From positions 1 to 34,519 of the forward strand of contig JACMQW010000053.1 in the NCBI GenBank assembly GCA_014376785.1: a stretch of 34,519 bases of DNA. The letters run 5' to 3'. Positions 7,779-16,085 of this stretch are shown here, piece by piece; position 1 is the stretch's first letter; each line of letters starts with the position of its first letter. The position numbers and the translations under genes are program-made. The DNA is from Oligoflexia bacterium. GTDB lineage: Bacteria > Bdellovibrionota > UBA1018. The notes beneath the pieces are model-generated. The model did no database searches, was not told where the DNA came from, and saw only the letters and a list, made by a program, of their open reading frames with translations.

Positions 7779-9264
7779 GATCGTCTGTACACTGGGTCCT
7801 TCCTCCAAGACGGTCGAACAAATTCAAAGACTCATCGAAGCCGGACTGGACATCGCCCGATTAAACTTCTCCCACGGTGATCACGCTTTCCACCGCACCC
7901 TGATTGAAAATATTCGCGAAGCATCCAAACTTGCCGGAAAACCCGTGGCAATCATGCAAGATCTTCAAGGGCCTAAAATTCGCGCGGGTAAACTGCCGGG
8001 CGGCGTGCTCGAGTTAAAAGTCGGCGACGTTTGTGTCCTTTATCCGGAAGGATCGACTCCGAAGACTTCGCTTCAAGGACGCATCGCACTTCCGATTTCC
8101 GCAGAAATCGCGATGGCCGTCGCAACCGATACGAAAGTTGGAAACCGCATCCTTTTCGACGACGGGAAACTTTCTACGGTCATTAACGAAGTCTCTCCTC
8201 CGGAAATCGTCGTCACGGTCGAAGTCGGTGGAACCCTTACGAATAATAAGGGCATGAACTTACCGGGAACTCCCCTGACAATCCCTTGTTTGACTGAAAA
8301 AGACATTCGCGACATGGAATTCGGAGTGTCGATGGGAGTCGACGCGGTCGCACTTTCCTTCGTTCGCTCTGCTGAAGACGTCGAAGACTTGCGCATGCGC
8401 ATGAAAAAACTCACCGACCATCCCCCACTTATCGTGACAAAAATGGAACGCGAAGAAGCAGTCACTTTCATGGACTCCATCATCGAAGTCACCGATGCAC
8501 TCATGGTTGCTCGCGGCGATATGGCCGTCGAAATCGGCGCTGAACGAGTGCCCACCGTTCAGAAGCGAATGATCCACGCCTGTAACCAACTCGGCGTACC
8601 CGTCATCACCGCAACCCAGATGCTGGAGTCAATGGTGTCTTGCCCTTCTCCGACGCGCGCTGAAGCAAGCGACGTGGCAAATGCCGTGTTCGATGGAACG
8701 GACGCCGTCATGCTCTCTGCGGAATCCGCTTCTGGCCAATATCCGGTCGAAGCCGTTTCAACGATGGCGAGAATTATTCTTGAGAGCGAACGATCAAAAG
8801 AACTCTATTCACAAACGGCACAGATCCCCCTTCCGATGCCGGGATCGATCGTCGAATCGATCGAATTTTCTGCCTCTCGCATTGCGACCCACACGGGCGC
8901 GGTCGCCATTGCCTGCGTCACCCACTCGGGAGTCGCGGCAAAATCTCTGGCGAAATACCGTCCAGAAATTCCGATCATCGCGATCACTGAAAATGATGAT
9001 GTGGTTCGGAGACTTCAGTTCGTCTGGGGCGTTCGCGCGGTGAAAATTCCGAGCATCGTCGCGACCGACGATATTTTTACGATGGTCGAACGACTACTCG
9101 TGGAAAAATCACTCGCGGAGCCTGAAGACCTCATCGTAGTGACGGCGGGAATTCCCACGCTCCGCCGGGGCACGACGAACATGGTGAAAGTTCACCGCGT
9201 GAGTGTCGGAGCTGGAAAGCCGAAAGCGGATTCGAAACCGGGTTCAAAACCAGATTCCAAATAA
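7750..9264 (+). CDS. pyk: Pyruvate kinase
   Basis: This is a 504-residue enzyme catalysing the last step of glycolysis: phosphoenolpyruvate plus ADP to pyruvate plus ATP. Family motifs appear in order: KIVCTLGPSS at the N-terminus, RLNFSHG, the B-domain region ending KGMNLPG, TKMEREEAV (the active-site Lys segment, usually KIE), MVARGDMAVEIG and ATQMLESM. The C-terminal regulatory domain is complete and ends in a short tail rich in Lys, Pro, Asp and Ser (KPKADSKPGSKPDSK). The start at 7750 lies inside the 3' end of the coiled-coil gene. No strong Shine-Dalgarno is placed correctly, which fits translational coupling. mutS follows after 49 nt. Confidence 0.97.
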   Translation: MHSSFPRKVKIVCTLGPSSKTVEQIQRLIEAGLDIARLNFSHGDHAFHRTLIENIREASKLAGKPVAIMQDLQGPKIRAGKLPGGVLELKVGDVCVLYPEGSTPKTSLQGRIALPISAEIAMAVATDTKVGNRILFDDGKLSTVINEVSPPEIVVTVEVGGTLTNNKGMNLPGTPLTIPCLTEKDIRDMEFGVSMGVDAVALSFVRSAEDVEDLRMRMKKLTDHPPLIVTKMEREEAVTFMDSIIEVTDALMVARGDMAVEIGAERVPTVQKRMIHACNQLGVPVITATQMLESMVSCPSPTRAEASDVANAVFDGTDAVMLSAESASGQYPVEAVSTMARIILESERSKELYSQTAQIPLPMPGSIVESIEFSASRIATHTGAVAIACVTHSGVAAKSLAKYRPEIPIIAITENDDVVRRLQFVWGVRAVKIPSIVATDDIFTMVERLLVEKSLAEPEDLIVVTAGIPTLRRGTTNMVKVHRVSVGAGKPKADSKPGSKPDSK

Positions 9265-9313
9265 AATCTCCCCGTCTGAAATCCCACCTTTCTCGAAGTA
9301 AAAACAGTACCCC

Positions 9314-12007
9314 ATGACCCAAGCTTCTTCGGCCACCGATGTTTCACTGACTCCACTCATGCAGCAGTACTGGGATTTAAAATCTCAGGCGCCGGATGCG
9401 CTTTTGCTTTTTCGCATGGGGGATTTCTACGAACTTTTTGCGGACGACGCCGTCGCGGCCGCGAAAATTCTCGAGATCACGCTGACTTCGCGAGATAAGG
9501 GAAAAGAAAATCCAATGCCGATGGCAGGTTTTCCCCACCACGCCGTGGAACCTTACATCCAAAAACTCCTCGATCACGGAAAGAAAGTAGCCATCGGCGA
9601 ACAGACCGAAGATCCGAGTGAAGCGAAAAAGCGCGGAGCTAAATCGATCGTCCGTAGAGAGATTGTCCGCGTCTTCACACCCGCGGTCCAGTTCGGTGCA
9701 GAGGGCGCGGAAACCGCTTACCTTGCCACCGTCATCACGGTGGGTGAAAAACCTTTCCGCTACACGCTCGCTTGTCTCGATCCATCCACGGGTGAGACCA
9801 GGCTCAGTCTACCGCTTGACGAAAGAACGTTGCTTGAAGAAGCCTACACCCTCCCCATTCGGCATTTCCTGCGCGTCGGTCATCGCCTACCCGAAAGCGT
9901 GGCGGCATCTCTGATCGGTCGAACCGGCGTTCTCTTCGAAGAAGTGCCCGATCACCGGGTCGGGTCGGATTCCGCGCGAGAAATCATCACCGCCCAATTC
10001 GAAGTCGCAAGCCTGGAGCCTTATCTAGAGAGCGGCGCCGACCTCGAATCTTCCTCTCGGGCACTGGCGCTCCTTCTGCACTACCTCCGGAAGTCATCAG
10101 CGAAAGAAACCGAATCGGCGAGTGTGAAACTTTCGCATGTGAAACTTCCGACGGCGCTCCATGCGGCACGGTCGATGAAGCTCGGACCGAAAACAGCGAT
10201 CCATCTAGACCTCCTTCCTTCGAACGAACAAAACGCAGCCTCTTCACTTTTTTCACGAATTAATCACACAAAATCGAGCATGGGAGCTCGTCAACTGAAG
10301 CGCTGGATTTTAGAACCGCTTCGGACGGTGAACGAAATAAAAAATCGCCAATCTGGGGTGGCCGAATTTGCATCCGATGTGCGAACGAACGACCACATCC
10401 AGTCCGCACTCGGCCAGCTCTACGACCTTGAGCGGATTTTAGCTCGGGTGAATACGGGTCTCGCCTCTCCGCGGGACACGCATGCGCTTGGAAGATCCCT
10501 TTCGGCGCTTTCGATCTTGGGAACTCACCTCGGAAGGTTTTCGAGCGAAATCGCCGTGAACCTGAAAACCCGAATTCGCGCGTGTGATGAAGCGCTTCGC
10601 TCGCTCGCTGAAAAAATTCTCCGCACCCAGCGCGAAGACGCTCCCTTCACATCTCGAGACGGTGGAATTTTTTCTAAAAAAACCACCCCGGAACTTGACC
10701 ACCTGATCGACTTGACCGAAAACGGCCAGCGGTGGCTAATAGACCTCGAAATGAAGGAACGCGAAGCGACCGGGATCGGGAGTTTGAAAGTCCGGTATAA
10801 CCGGGTCTTTGGGTATTATATCGAGATCACCTCCACTCACCTAAAATCCGTGCCCGCCCATTACCAGCGAAAACAGACGACCGCGGGCGGAGAGCGATTT
10901 TTCACCGAAGAATTGAAAAAATTCGAAGATGAAATTGTGAGCGCCGGCGATCGACAGCGGGCGTATGAGGCCGAACTCTTCCGCGCGCTCCTCGGAGAAA
11001 TCCAACTGCACGCACGCGCTATTAATGAAGCGGCAGCGACCCTTGCTGATTTGGATGCCACGATTTCGCTCTCTCGCTTAGCGTGGGAATCCGGATGGAC
11101 TTTTCCCGTCGTCGATCACTCTCACGACTTCGAAGTAGAAGGCGGTCGCCATCCACTCGTTGATCAAGGGCGGGGAACGTTCGTACCAAATGACCTTCGC
11201 ATGCATGCGGCTCGAGCGACCACGCTCTTGATTACGGGTCCGAACATGGGCGGTAAATCCACCCTCTTGCGCCAAGCCGCACTCATCACGATCCTCGGCC
11301 AAATGGGTGCGCCCGTTCCCGCGACCTCCGCGCGCTGGGGAGTCGTCTCGAGCATTTACACGCGCATCGGAGCGCAGGACGCGATCATGCGCGGCCAATC
11401 CACTTTCATGGTCGAGATGACCGAGCTTGCGCACATTCTCCACTACGCCGATGCGCGGTCACTCGTCGTGCTCGATGAAATCGGTCGCGGAACCTCGACC
11501 TACGACGGAATCTCCGTGGCTTGGAGCGCGATTGAATGGATCGTGACGAAGCTCGGATGCCGAACGCTTTTTGCGACCCACTATCACGAGCTCACTCGCC
11601 TTCCGAACTTCCTCCCGAAAATTGCGAATTCGCACATGGCGGTTGAGAGCTCGAAATCCACTCTCCGGTTTCTCTATCAGCTACGCGACGGCCCCGCGAA
11701 TGAGAGCTTCGGAATCCAAGTCGCCAAACTCGCCGGACTCCCGAGCACGGTGGTTGCGAGAGCTTGGAAAGTTTTGGCCGAACTCGAACATGGATTTTCC
11801 GATACCGCCCAGCCTTCCCTTTTCGATCGCAAGGTCGAGATTCCTAATGATGGAACCCCTCTCCCAAATATTGCAGATCTCGATCTGGGGCCTACGCCGA
11901 CCGAACTCACTGTTCTAGAAAATTTACGACGCGTCGATCTGAACCTGCTGACTCCGCTCCAAGCCATGAACTGGCTTGCTGAAAATCAGCGGACGCTTGC
12001 CCCTTGA
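9314..12007 (+). CDS. mutS: DNA mismatch repair ATPase MutS
   Basis: This is an 897-residue protein, close to the usual bacterial MutS length, that recognises base mismatches and small loops and starts methyl- or nick-directed repair. The mismatch-reading Phe-x-Glu is present (Phe38-Tyr-Glu40 in MGDFYELF). The core and clamp domains follow, then the ABC-type ATPase with Walker A GPNMGGKST near residue 640, Walker B LDEIGRGTSTYDG near 720, and FATHYHELT shortly after. The start matches the family N-terminus, although no clear Shine-Dalgarno precedes it. It may be cotranscribed with pyk upstream and the FecR-domain gene 30 nt downstream. Confidence 0.98.
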   Translation: MTQASSATDVSLTPLMQQYWDLKSQAPDALLLFRMGDFYELFADDAVAAAKILEITLTSRDKGKENPMPMAGFPHHAVEPYIQKLLDHGKKVAIGEQTEDPSEAKKRGAKSIVRREIVRVFTPAVQFGAEGAETAYLATVITVGEKPFRYTLACLDPSTGETRLSLPLDERTLLEEAYTLPIRHFLRVGHRLPESVAASLIGRTGVLFEEVPDHRVGSDSAREIITAQFEVASLEPYLESGADLESSSRALALLLHYLRKSSAKETESASVKLSHVKLPTALHAARSMKLGPKTAIHLDLLPSNEQNAASSLFSRINHTKSSMGARQLKRWILEPLRTVNEIKNRQSGVAEFASDVRTNDHIQSALGQLYDLERILARVNTGLASPRDTHALGRSLSALSILGTHLGRFSSEIAVNLKTRIRACDEALRSLAEKILRTQREDAPFTSRDGGIFSKKTTPELDHLIDLTENGQRWLIDLEMKEREATGIGSLKVRYNRVFGYYIEITSTHLKSVPAHYQRKQTTAGGERFFTEELKKFEDEIVSAGDRQRAYEAELFRALLGEIQLHARAINEAAATLADLDATISLSRLAWESGWTFPVVDHSHDFEVEGGRHPLVDQGRGTFVPNDLRMHAARATTLLITGPNMGGKSTLLRQAALITILGQMGAPVPATSARWGVVSSIYTRIGAQDAIMRGQSTFMVEMTELAHILHYADARSLVVLDEIGRGTSTYDGISVAWSAIEWIVTKLGCRTLFATHYHELTRLPNFLPKIANSHMAVESSKSTLRFLYQLRDGPANESFGIQVAKLAGLPSTVVARAWKVLAELEHGFSDTAQPSLFDRKVEIPNDGTPLPNIADLDLGPTPTELTVLENLRRVDLNLLTPLQAMNWLAENQRTLAP

Positions 12008-12037
12008 TTTCGTGAAATCATCCGCTAACCTCTCCGC

Positions 12038-12727
12038 ATGCGCACTACTGTCTCCATTTCTCTGTTGGTTGTGACCCTTTTCGCATCGCAGGCTTTTGCC
12101 GCGAACGATTCCGGGATCGTAAAAATGATTTCTGTCTCCCCTTCGACGACGTTTGAGGGTCGGCATGTGGCGGAAGACGCAGTGATCGGCACCCTCGGCA
12201 CGATCAAAACCGGCGCGGATGGCGGCGCGGTGGTGAAGATTCTGAAAAACGGAGTGATCTTGAATATCGCATACGGAGCGGAGCTGAAAATCGTTCGCCC
12301 GTCGAGCGGTGATCCGAGCGACGTGATCGAACTCGTCGATGGCGCGGTTCATGTCGTGGTGCCAGAATTGAAAGTCGTGAAATCGGCAGCGCCGAAAATG
12401 CCTTTCACCCTCCGCACAAAAGCCGTCACCATGGGAGTGCGCGGCACCGACTTCCTCGGAATCGTGAATCCAGTTCTCGATGAATCTGAAATCATCGTCT
12501 TTAAAGGTAAAGTCGAGTTTAAATCGGCCGCGGACCCAAGCGACCTTCGCCTCGTGAACCCAGGTTACTGGGGCGGACTCGGTGGACGGTTCGGATCGAA
12601 GATTCACGAGCTGATCAAGCTGCCCGAAAGTGCTCTCGCCCACTACGCTAAAGTCGGCATGGATGTTCCTTCGTACTCTGAGCATAAAACGGGCGAACCC
12701 GCAAAAACCTCTGAGCCGTCTCGCTAA
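12038..12727 (+). CDS. Exported FecR-domain protein
   Basis: This is a 229-residue protein with a Sec signal peptide ending in ASQAFA. The mature part is one FecR-type beta domain: VIGTLGTIKTGADGGAVVKI, then NGVILNIAYGAEL and, later, MGVRGTDFLG, which is the conserved VRGT-D/E-F signature. A short tail rich in Lys, Pro and Ser follows. There is no anti-sigma N-terminal region and no transmembrane segment after the signal, so it is more likely a structural or ligand-binding periplasmic protein than a canonical FecR sensor. Its stop overlaps the convergent mutY stop (CTAA, 12724-12727). Confidence 0.8.
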   Translation: MRTTVSISLLVVTLFASQAFAANDSGIVKMISVSPSTTFEGRHVAEDAVIGTLGTIKTGADGGAVVKILKNGVILNIAYGAELKIVRPSSGDPSDVIELVDGAVHVVVPELKVVKSAAPKMPFTLRTKAVTMGVRGTDFLGIVNPVLDESEIIVFKGKVEFKSAADPSDLRLVNPGYWGGLGGRFGSKIHELIKLPESALAHYAKVGMDVPSYSEHKTGEPAKTSEPSR

Positions 12728-13809
12728 CTCCCCGCGCGGATCGCCGCGATCCCTTTTTTCGGAGCAGACCCGATTCCTACTTCAGGGTCGTTCATGGAAA
12801 TCCAGCGTCCTGGATAATCCCGTACCGCTCTCGATTCCGAGTCGACCACCCGCACTTCTAAAGCCCGCGTGATTCGGTGATTCGTCACGACATGCTTGGT
12901 GATGATTTCATCTCCGCGTTTTACTCCCACAAATTCCCCCCCCGCTTTCGGGAAATCCCACAGTCCCTCCCGCCACTCACCTGTGCGTGCTTGCTCGAGG
13001 TAAACTTTTTCTCGGATCACGTCCACGAGGGCGACACGGGATTCTTCGAGAATTTTTACTTCGGGTCTTTTCTTTTTTTCCGGAAGGAGTTCTGCGATGC
13101 CGGCTTTCAGCGCCTCACAGTCGATCGATATCGGACAAAGACCGCACTGAGGTTTCCGCGGCACACAAACCGTCGCGCCGAGTTCCATCCAAGCCTGATT
13201 TAAGTCGGAGGGAGATAGTCCGGCCGCGTGCGCCGTCGCGACCGCTTCACCTGAAAGCCACCAGAGCGAAGTTTTGTAAGGTGCGTCTCCGAGAGATCTC
13301 CGAAGAATGCGCAACCTCGCAAACACGCGTTCGACATTTCCATCCACGATCGGCTCCGGAAGCCCGAGCGCAATCGAGGTGATGGCGCCAGCGGTATACG
13401 GCCCGACTCCAGAAATTTCGAGCCATCCCTCTTTCGTTTTCGGAAAACCTTTTTGGGCGATCGTCTTCGCACCCTGATGGATGTTTCTCGCCCGGGAATA
13501 ATAGCCAAGCCCTGCCCATGCCTTCATCACCGATTCAGAATCGGCCCGCGCCAAGTGTTCGACACTCGGAAACTCCGCGATGAAACGCTCGAAGTACGGC
13601 ACCACCGTGACGACTTGGGTTTGCTGGAGCATGATCTCAGAAATCCAGACCCGGTAAAGGGTCGGCTCTTCTCGCCAGGGCAGTACCCGGTTTCCGCGGC
13701 GAAACCAGGCAACGAGCTTTGAAAGAGCGTCGAGCGGAATAGGCGTCAAGCTCGGTAAAGATTCGGCGGATGCTTTTTGGTTAGTACTCCCCACGCCCGT
13801 TCTTTTCAC
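12724..13809 (-). CDS. mutY: A/G-specific adenine glycosylase MutY
   Basis: This is a 361-residue base-excision repair enzyme that removes adenine mispaired with guanine or 8-oxoguanine. Numbered from GTG 13809, it has SEIMLQQTQV with catalytic Glu58 and the helix-hairpin-helix LEISGVGPYTAGA. Asp156 lies in VDGNV, and the [4Fe-4S] ligands Cys215, 222, 225 and 231 have exactly the family spacing (6, 2, 5). A C-terminal NUDIX-like region follows. I prefer GTG 13809, with AGGA three nt upstream; GTG 13842 would overlap the divergent amidase gene. About 30 residues precede the conserved core. Two repair genes, mutS and mutY, thus lie close together on opposite strands. Confidence 0.95.
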   Translation of the reverse strand: MKRTGVGSTNQKASAESLPSLTPIPLDALSKLVAWFRRGNRVLPWREEPTLYRVWISEIMLQQTQVVTVVPYFERFIAEFPSVEHLARADSESVMKAWAGLGYYSRARNIHQGAKTIAQKGFPKTKEGWLEISGVGPYTAGAITSIALGLPEPIVDGNVERVFARLRILRRSLGDAPYKTSLWWLSGEAVATAHAAGLSPSDLNQAWMELGATVCVPRKPQCGLCPISIDCEALKAGIAELLPEKKKRPEVKILEESRVALVDVIREKVYLEQARTGEWREGLWDFPKAGGEFVGVKRGDEIITKHVVTNHRITRALEVRVVDSESRAVRDYPGRWISMNDPEVGIGSAPKKGIAAIRAGS

Positions 13810-13823
13810 ATATCCTAAGACGG

Positions 13824-14699
13824 ATGAGCAAGCGCCACTCACAGGTTTTCACCATTGCGACTGTTTTCATGGGCGTACTGAATCCTCTCACTCCCTGCAT
13901 TGCTGCAGAGCTCCACCTCCCCATACGCGCCGCAGATTTTACGGTGGTGCTGGACCCCGGTCATGGCGGGACGGATTTAGGTGCGAGTTACCGCGAGGGA
14001 AAGACGAACGTCCGGTCGAAGTACTTCACTGAGAAAGAGGCCGTTCTGGGGTTGGCTAAGGAAACGAAACGGCAGCTTGAAAAGAAGGGTTACCCCGTTC
14101 TTTTAACCCGGGACCGCGACGCCGACATCGCGCTGAATGCTCGCACCGCGATTGCGAACCGGGCGGGGGCTAAAATCTTCGTCTCGATTCATATGAATTC
14201 CTTGCCCGGCGCTAAAAACCAGCGGGGCGCCGACGGCGTCGAAACCTACATCTTAAATTCCACTTCGGACCGTACTTCCACCCGGCTTGCCGAACTGGAA
14301 AACAAAGGCCTCAGCCCGACCAAGGGTTCGAAATCTGCAGGGGATGCGGAAGTGAACCTGATCCTAAAAGACATGACCTTAGACGGAAACCTGTCTGAAT
14401 CGAAGCGACTGGCCTGCGCGTTTCAGGGGCATTTGACGGATATTACCAAGCAGAAGGCTCGAGGCGTGAAGCAGGCGCTTTTCGTGGTTTTACTGGGAGC
14501 AGACATGCCGACCACGCTGATCGAAGCAGGCTTCGTGACGTCGGAGAACGACCGAAAGCTCATCTCGTCTGAGCACGGGGTCAGGGCCATGGGAGCCGCC
14601 CTGGTGCGCGCCATCGAACAGTTCAGAACCAACCAGGGAACCGATGCCGCCCGTCAGGAACTCACCAGGTGTCTAGTTTCTGAGCACTCGTCCCGGTAA
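13824..14699 (+). CDS. N-acetylmuramoyl-L-alanine amidase (Amidase_3, AmiC-like)
   Basis: This is a 291-residue periplasmic zinc hydrolase that cleaves the amide bond between N-acetylmuramic acid and the stem peptide of peptidoglycan. An N-terminal hydrophobic segment ending in CIAA is the signal peptide. The Amidase_3 motifs are VVLDPGHGGTDLGA (zinc His47), TEKEAV (Glu70), FVSIHMNS (His123) and TLIEAGFVTSENDRKLI (catalytic Glu234). No AMIN or LysM targeting domain is visible. It starts only 14 nt from the divergent mutY start, so at least one promoter must lie inside the partner gene. Related enzymes act in daughter-cell separation or wall remodelling. Confidence 0.93.
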   Translation: MSKRHSQVFTIATVFMGVLNPLTPCIAAELHLPIRAADFTVVLDPGHGGTDLGASYREGKTNVRSKYFTEKEAVLGLAKETKRQLEKKGYPVLLTRDRDADIALNARTAIANRAGAKIFVSIHMNSLPGAKNQRGADGVETYILNSTSDRTSTRLAELENKGLSPTKGSKSAGDAEVNLILKDMTLDGNLSESKRLACAFQGHLTDITKQKARGVKQALFVVLLGADMPTTLIEAGFVTSENDRKLISSEHGVRAMGAALVRAIEQFRTNQGTDAARQELTRCLVSEHSSR

Positions 14700-14762
14700 C
14701 CCTTATCGTGCTCTCCGGGTAAATTCGACTAAAAATCATATACTTAACTCAATAAGCTAAGT

Positions 14763-14777
14763 TGGCACTCTCGTTGC
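14763..14777 (+). promoter_or_regulatory. Sigma-54-type -24/-12 promoter
   Basis: TGGCAC (14763-14768) and TTGC (14774-14777) are separated by 5 nt, giving the invariant GG-N10-GC geometry of RpoN promoters. The expected start is about 14789, 38 nt before the lipoprotein ATG. Sigma-54 promoters need an enhancer-binding activator; the short inverted elements around 14741-14762 (ACTTA ... TAAGT) might be part of its site, which is inference. Confidence 0.72.
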
Positions 14778-14798
14778 TTTATCTAGTCATGAGAGATG

Positions 14799-14815
14799 CG
14801 ACTTACGATAAGTCG
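14799..14815 (+). promoter_or_regulatory. 5'-leader hairpin next to the lipoprotein ribosome binding site
   Basis: CGACTTA (14799-14805), loop CGA and TAAGTCG (14809-14815) form a perfect 7-bp hairpin. It ends one nucleotide before the Shine-Dalgarno GGAGG (14817-14821). It would lie about 10 nt from the 5' end of the predicted sigma-54 transcript. A role in mRNA stability or translation is inferred. Confidence 0.5.
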
Positions 14816-14826
14816 TGGAGGTATAT

Positions 14827-15381
14827 ATGAAAAATTCCAAGCCAGTCCTGTTCACTGTTCTCGTTCTGCTCGCTGTGCTTACCGGATGCGGTAAGTCGAA
14901 TAACAACTCAGGCATCGGCGCCGTCAGCCCTTACGCCGGAACTGCTTATCCAAACGGCCAATACCCAATCGGTACGAACGGCGGGGGCCAACTCCCGATG
15001 CAAATGGTCGGTCAAGGTTCCGATGGATACCTCGCTGTTCAAACCAGCGGATCCCAAGTCGGCATCGTCGGCAACATCCAGAATCAGTGCACGCCGATCA
15101 GCGCGGGCATCACTTTCTCGGGCGCGATGTACCTCGACTCTGCAAACTTAATCGCCGGCCAAGGCATTCGGGGGAACTCCTCTGCAAGCGGCCAGCTCCA
15201 ACTCAGCCAACTTTATGTTCAGACCATCATGACCCACTACGGTCAAGCATTCGGCGGACAGATGCCTTGCGCGACGGTCACCGGAATGGTGATGACCCAT
15301 TACAACACCCGCCTCTACGGTGGTTATGTGATGATCATGTTGAACAACAATCCTCAAATGACGATGCCGGTTTACTTCTAA
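14827..15381 (+). CDS. Lipoprotein of unknown function
   Basis: This is a 184-residue predicted lipoprotein. The signal MKNSKPVLFTVLVLLAVLTGC has a canonical lipobox LTGC. The mature part begins with a Gly-, Asn-, Pro- and Tyr-rich linker, then a beta-rich domain with Gln, Gly and Met and two Cys (in NQCTP and MPCAT), possibly a disulfide. Two similar segments occur, TIMTHYGQ and MVMTHYNTR. I do not recognise a family. The ATG at 14827 is fixed by GGAGG five nt upstream; an earlier GTG overlaps the ribosome binding site. The gene sits alone behind a sigma-54 promoter and a leader hairpin, so its expression is probably conditional. Confidence 0.8.
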   Translation: MKNSKPVLFTVLVLLAVLTGCGKSNNNSGIGAVSPYAGTAYPNGQYPIGTNGGGQLPMQMVGQGSDGYLAVQTSGSQVGIVGNIQNQCTPISAGITFSGAMYLDSANLIAGQGIRGNSSASGQLQLSQLYVQTIMTHYGQAFGGQMPCATVTGMVMTHYNTRLYGGYVMIMLNNNPQMTMPVYF

Positions 15382-15509
15382 GCCTCCGGTTGTCTTGATC
15401 TGAACGATGGCCTAATCCTCGATCCGGTCTTGATCTTGATTTAAGTCTAGTCTTCGAATGGATCCCTGCTTCTGATCTTGCAGGTTCTCTCCACGATCTA
15501 AAATAGGTG
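15382..15509. other. Intergenic stretch without a gene
   Basis: About 130 nt between the lipoprotein stop and the next terminator. It carries several GATCT/GATCTT words but no convincing reading frame. It may be the 3' untranslated region of the lipoprotein mRNA. Confidence 0.5.
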
Positions 15510-15560
15510 AGAGGCCTACGCATCCTACCGGCTTGGGGGATGCGTAGGCCTCTTTCTTTT
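15510..15560 (+). terminator. Rho-independent terminator with perfect long stem
   Basis: AGAGGCCTACGCATCC (15510-15525) pairs perfectly with GGATGCGTAGGCCTCT (15538-15553), giving a 16-bp stem with a 12-nt loop, followed by a T-rich run to 15560. It lies about 130 nt after the lipoprotein stop. The stem is symmetrical, but the T run makes it a plus-strand terminator. Confidence 0.9.
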
Positions 15561-15588
15561 TGCGTGAAAAGACGCGATCCTAATCAGG

Positions 15589-15996
15589 ATGCGATCAATT
15601 TCAGTTCTCCTCCAAACGTCGGTGCTCGGATTCGTCCTCAGTGCTTTCGCTTGTGGTTGCACCGGGAACTCGACGAGCGAACAGCCGCTCACCATTTTTG
15701 AAACGGCACCGGCTGCGCCTCGCGCGAAACAAATCAAACTGAAATCCTTCATCGTGACGCTCGAGCAGAAGTACCGGCGCGACGGACTCCGCAGTCCCGT
15801 GGAACTCCATTTCCGGGAAGGCGACGAGGGCCGCGTCCGTGTGATGCTCACTTACGACTCGCGAACCGATCCGACTACCGCGAATTCCATTGCGGAGGCG
15901 GCGGTCGAACTTGCGAAACGGCTGAAGCGGGAAGATCCCGAAATGGTGGGGGTTGAAGTCGCTTATGACCGAGAAGTCGTTCGCAGAGACGAGTAG
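15589..15996 (+). CDS. Small putative lipoprotein
   Basis: This is a 135-residue protein. The N-terminus MRSISVLLQTSVLGFVLSAF is hydrophobic and is followed by ACGCTGNS. Cys22 or Cys24 could be lipidated, but the lipobox is not canonical. The mature part has a basic segment (KQIKLKSFIVTLEQKYRRDG), strand-like VRVMLTYDSR, and a charged helical C-terminus with VEVAYDREVVRRDE. It has no recognised domain. It starts just after the strong terminator, so it probably has its own promoter. Its stop codon touches the first copy of the repeat that precedes the recombinase gene, and the two genes could be cotranscribed. Confidence 0.65.
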   Translation: MRSISVLLQTSVLGFVLSAFACGCTGNSTSEQPLTIFETAPAAPRAKQIKLKSFIVTLEQKYRRDGLRSPVELHFREGDEGRVRVMLTYDSRTDPTTANSIAEAAVELAKRLKREDPEMVGVEVAYDREVVRRDE

Positions 15997-16080
15997 CATG
16001 CGGAGAATAGCAGGATGCGAGAGCCAGTGGCCTGTGGAAGCCATTTGCATGCGGAAGGTAAAAGCATGCGGAAGGTAGTG
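15996..16080 (+). repeat. Short tandem repeats upstream of the recombinase gene
   Basis: Two adjacent 17-bp units, GCATGCGGAAGGTAAAA (16047-16063) and GCATGCGGAAGGTAGTG (16064-16080), match a first copy GCATGCGGAGAATAG at 15996. A weaker relative, GGATGCGAGAG, lies near 16013. The last unit supplies the GGAAGG that serves as a possible ribosome binding site for the recombinase. Confidence 0.7.
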
Positions 16081-16085
16081 CGCGG

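Noticed and set aside
11924-12685. Minus-strand open frame of 253 codons opposite the FecR-domain gene
   Set aside because: The plus-strand FecR protein has a signal peptide and family motifs; the antisense frame is His/Asp/Arg-rich noise.
15382-15509. GATCT-rich stretch as a regulatory array
   Set aside because: The words are irregularly spaced and short; chance is sufficient.
15511-15552. Mobile-element inverted repeats or attachment site
   Set aside because: The perfect stem has a 12-nt loop and a T run, which fits a terminator better; no transposase lies nearby.
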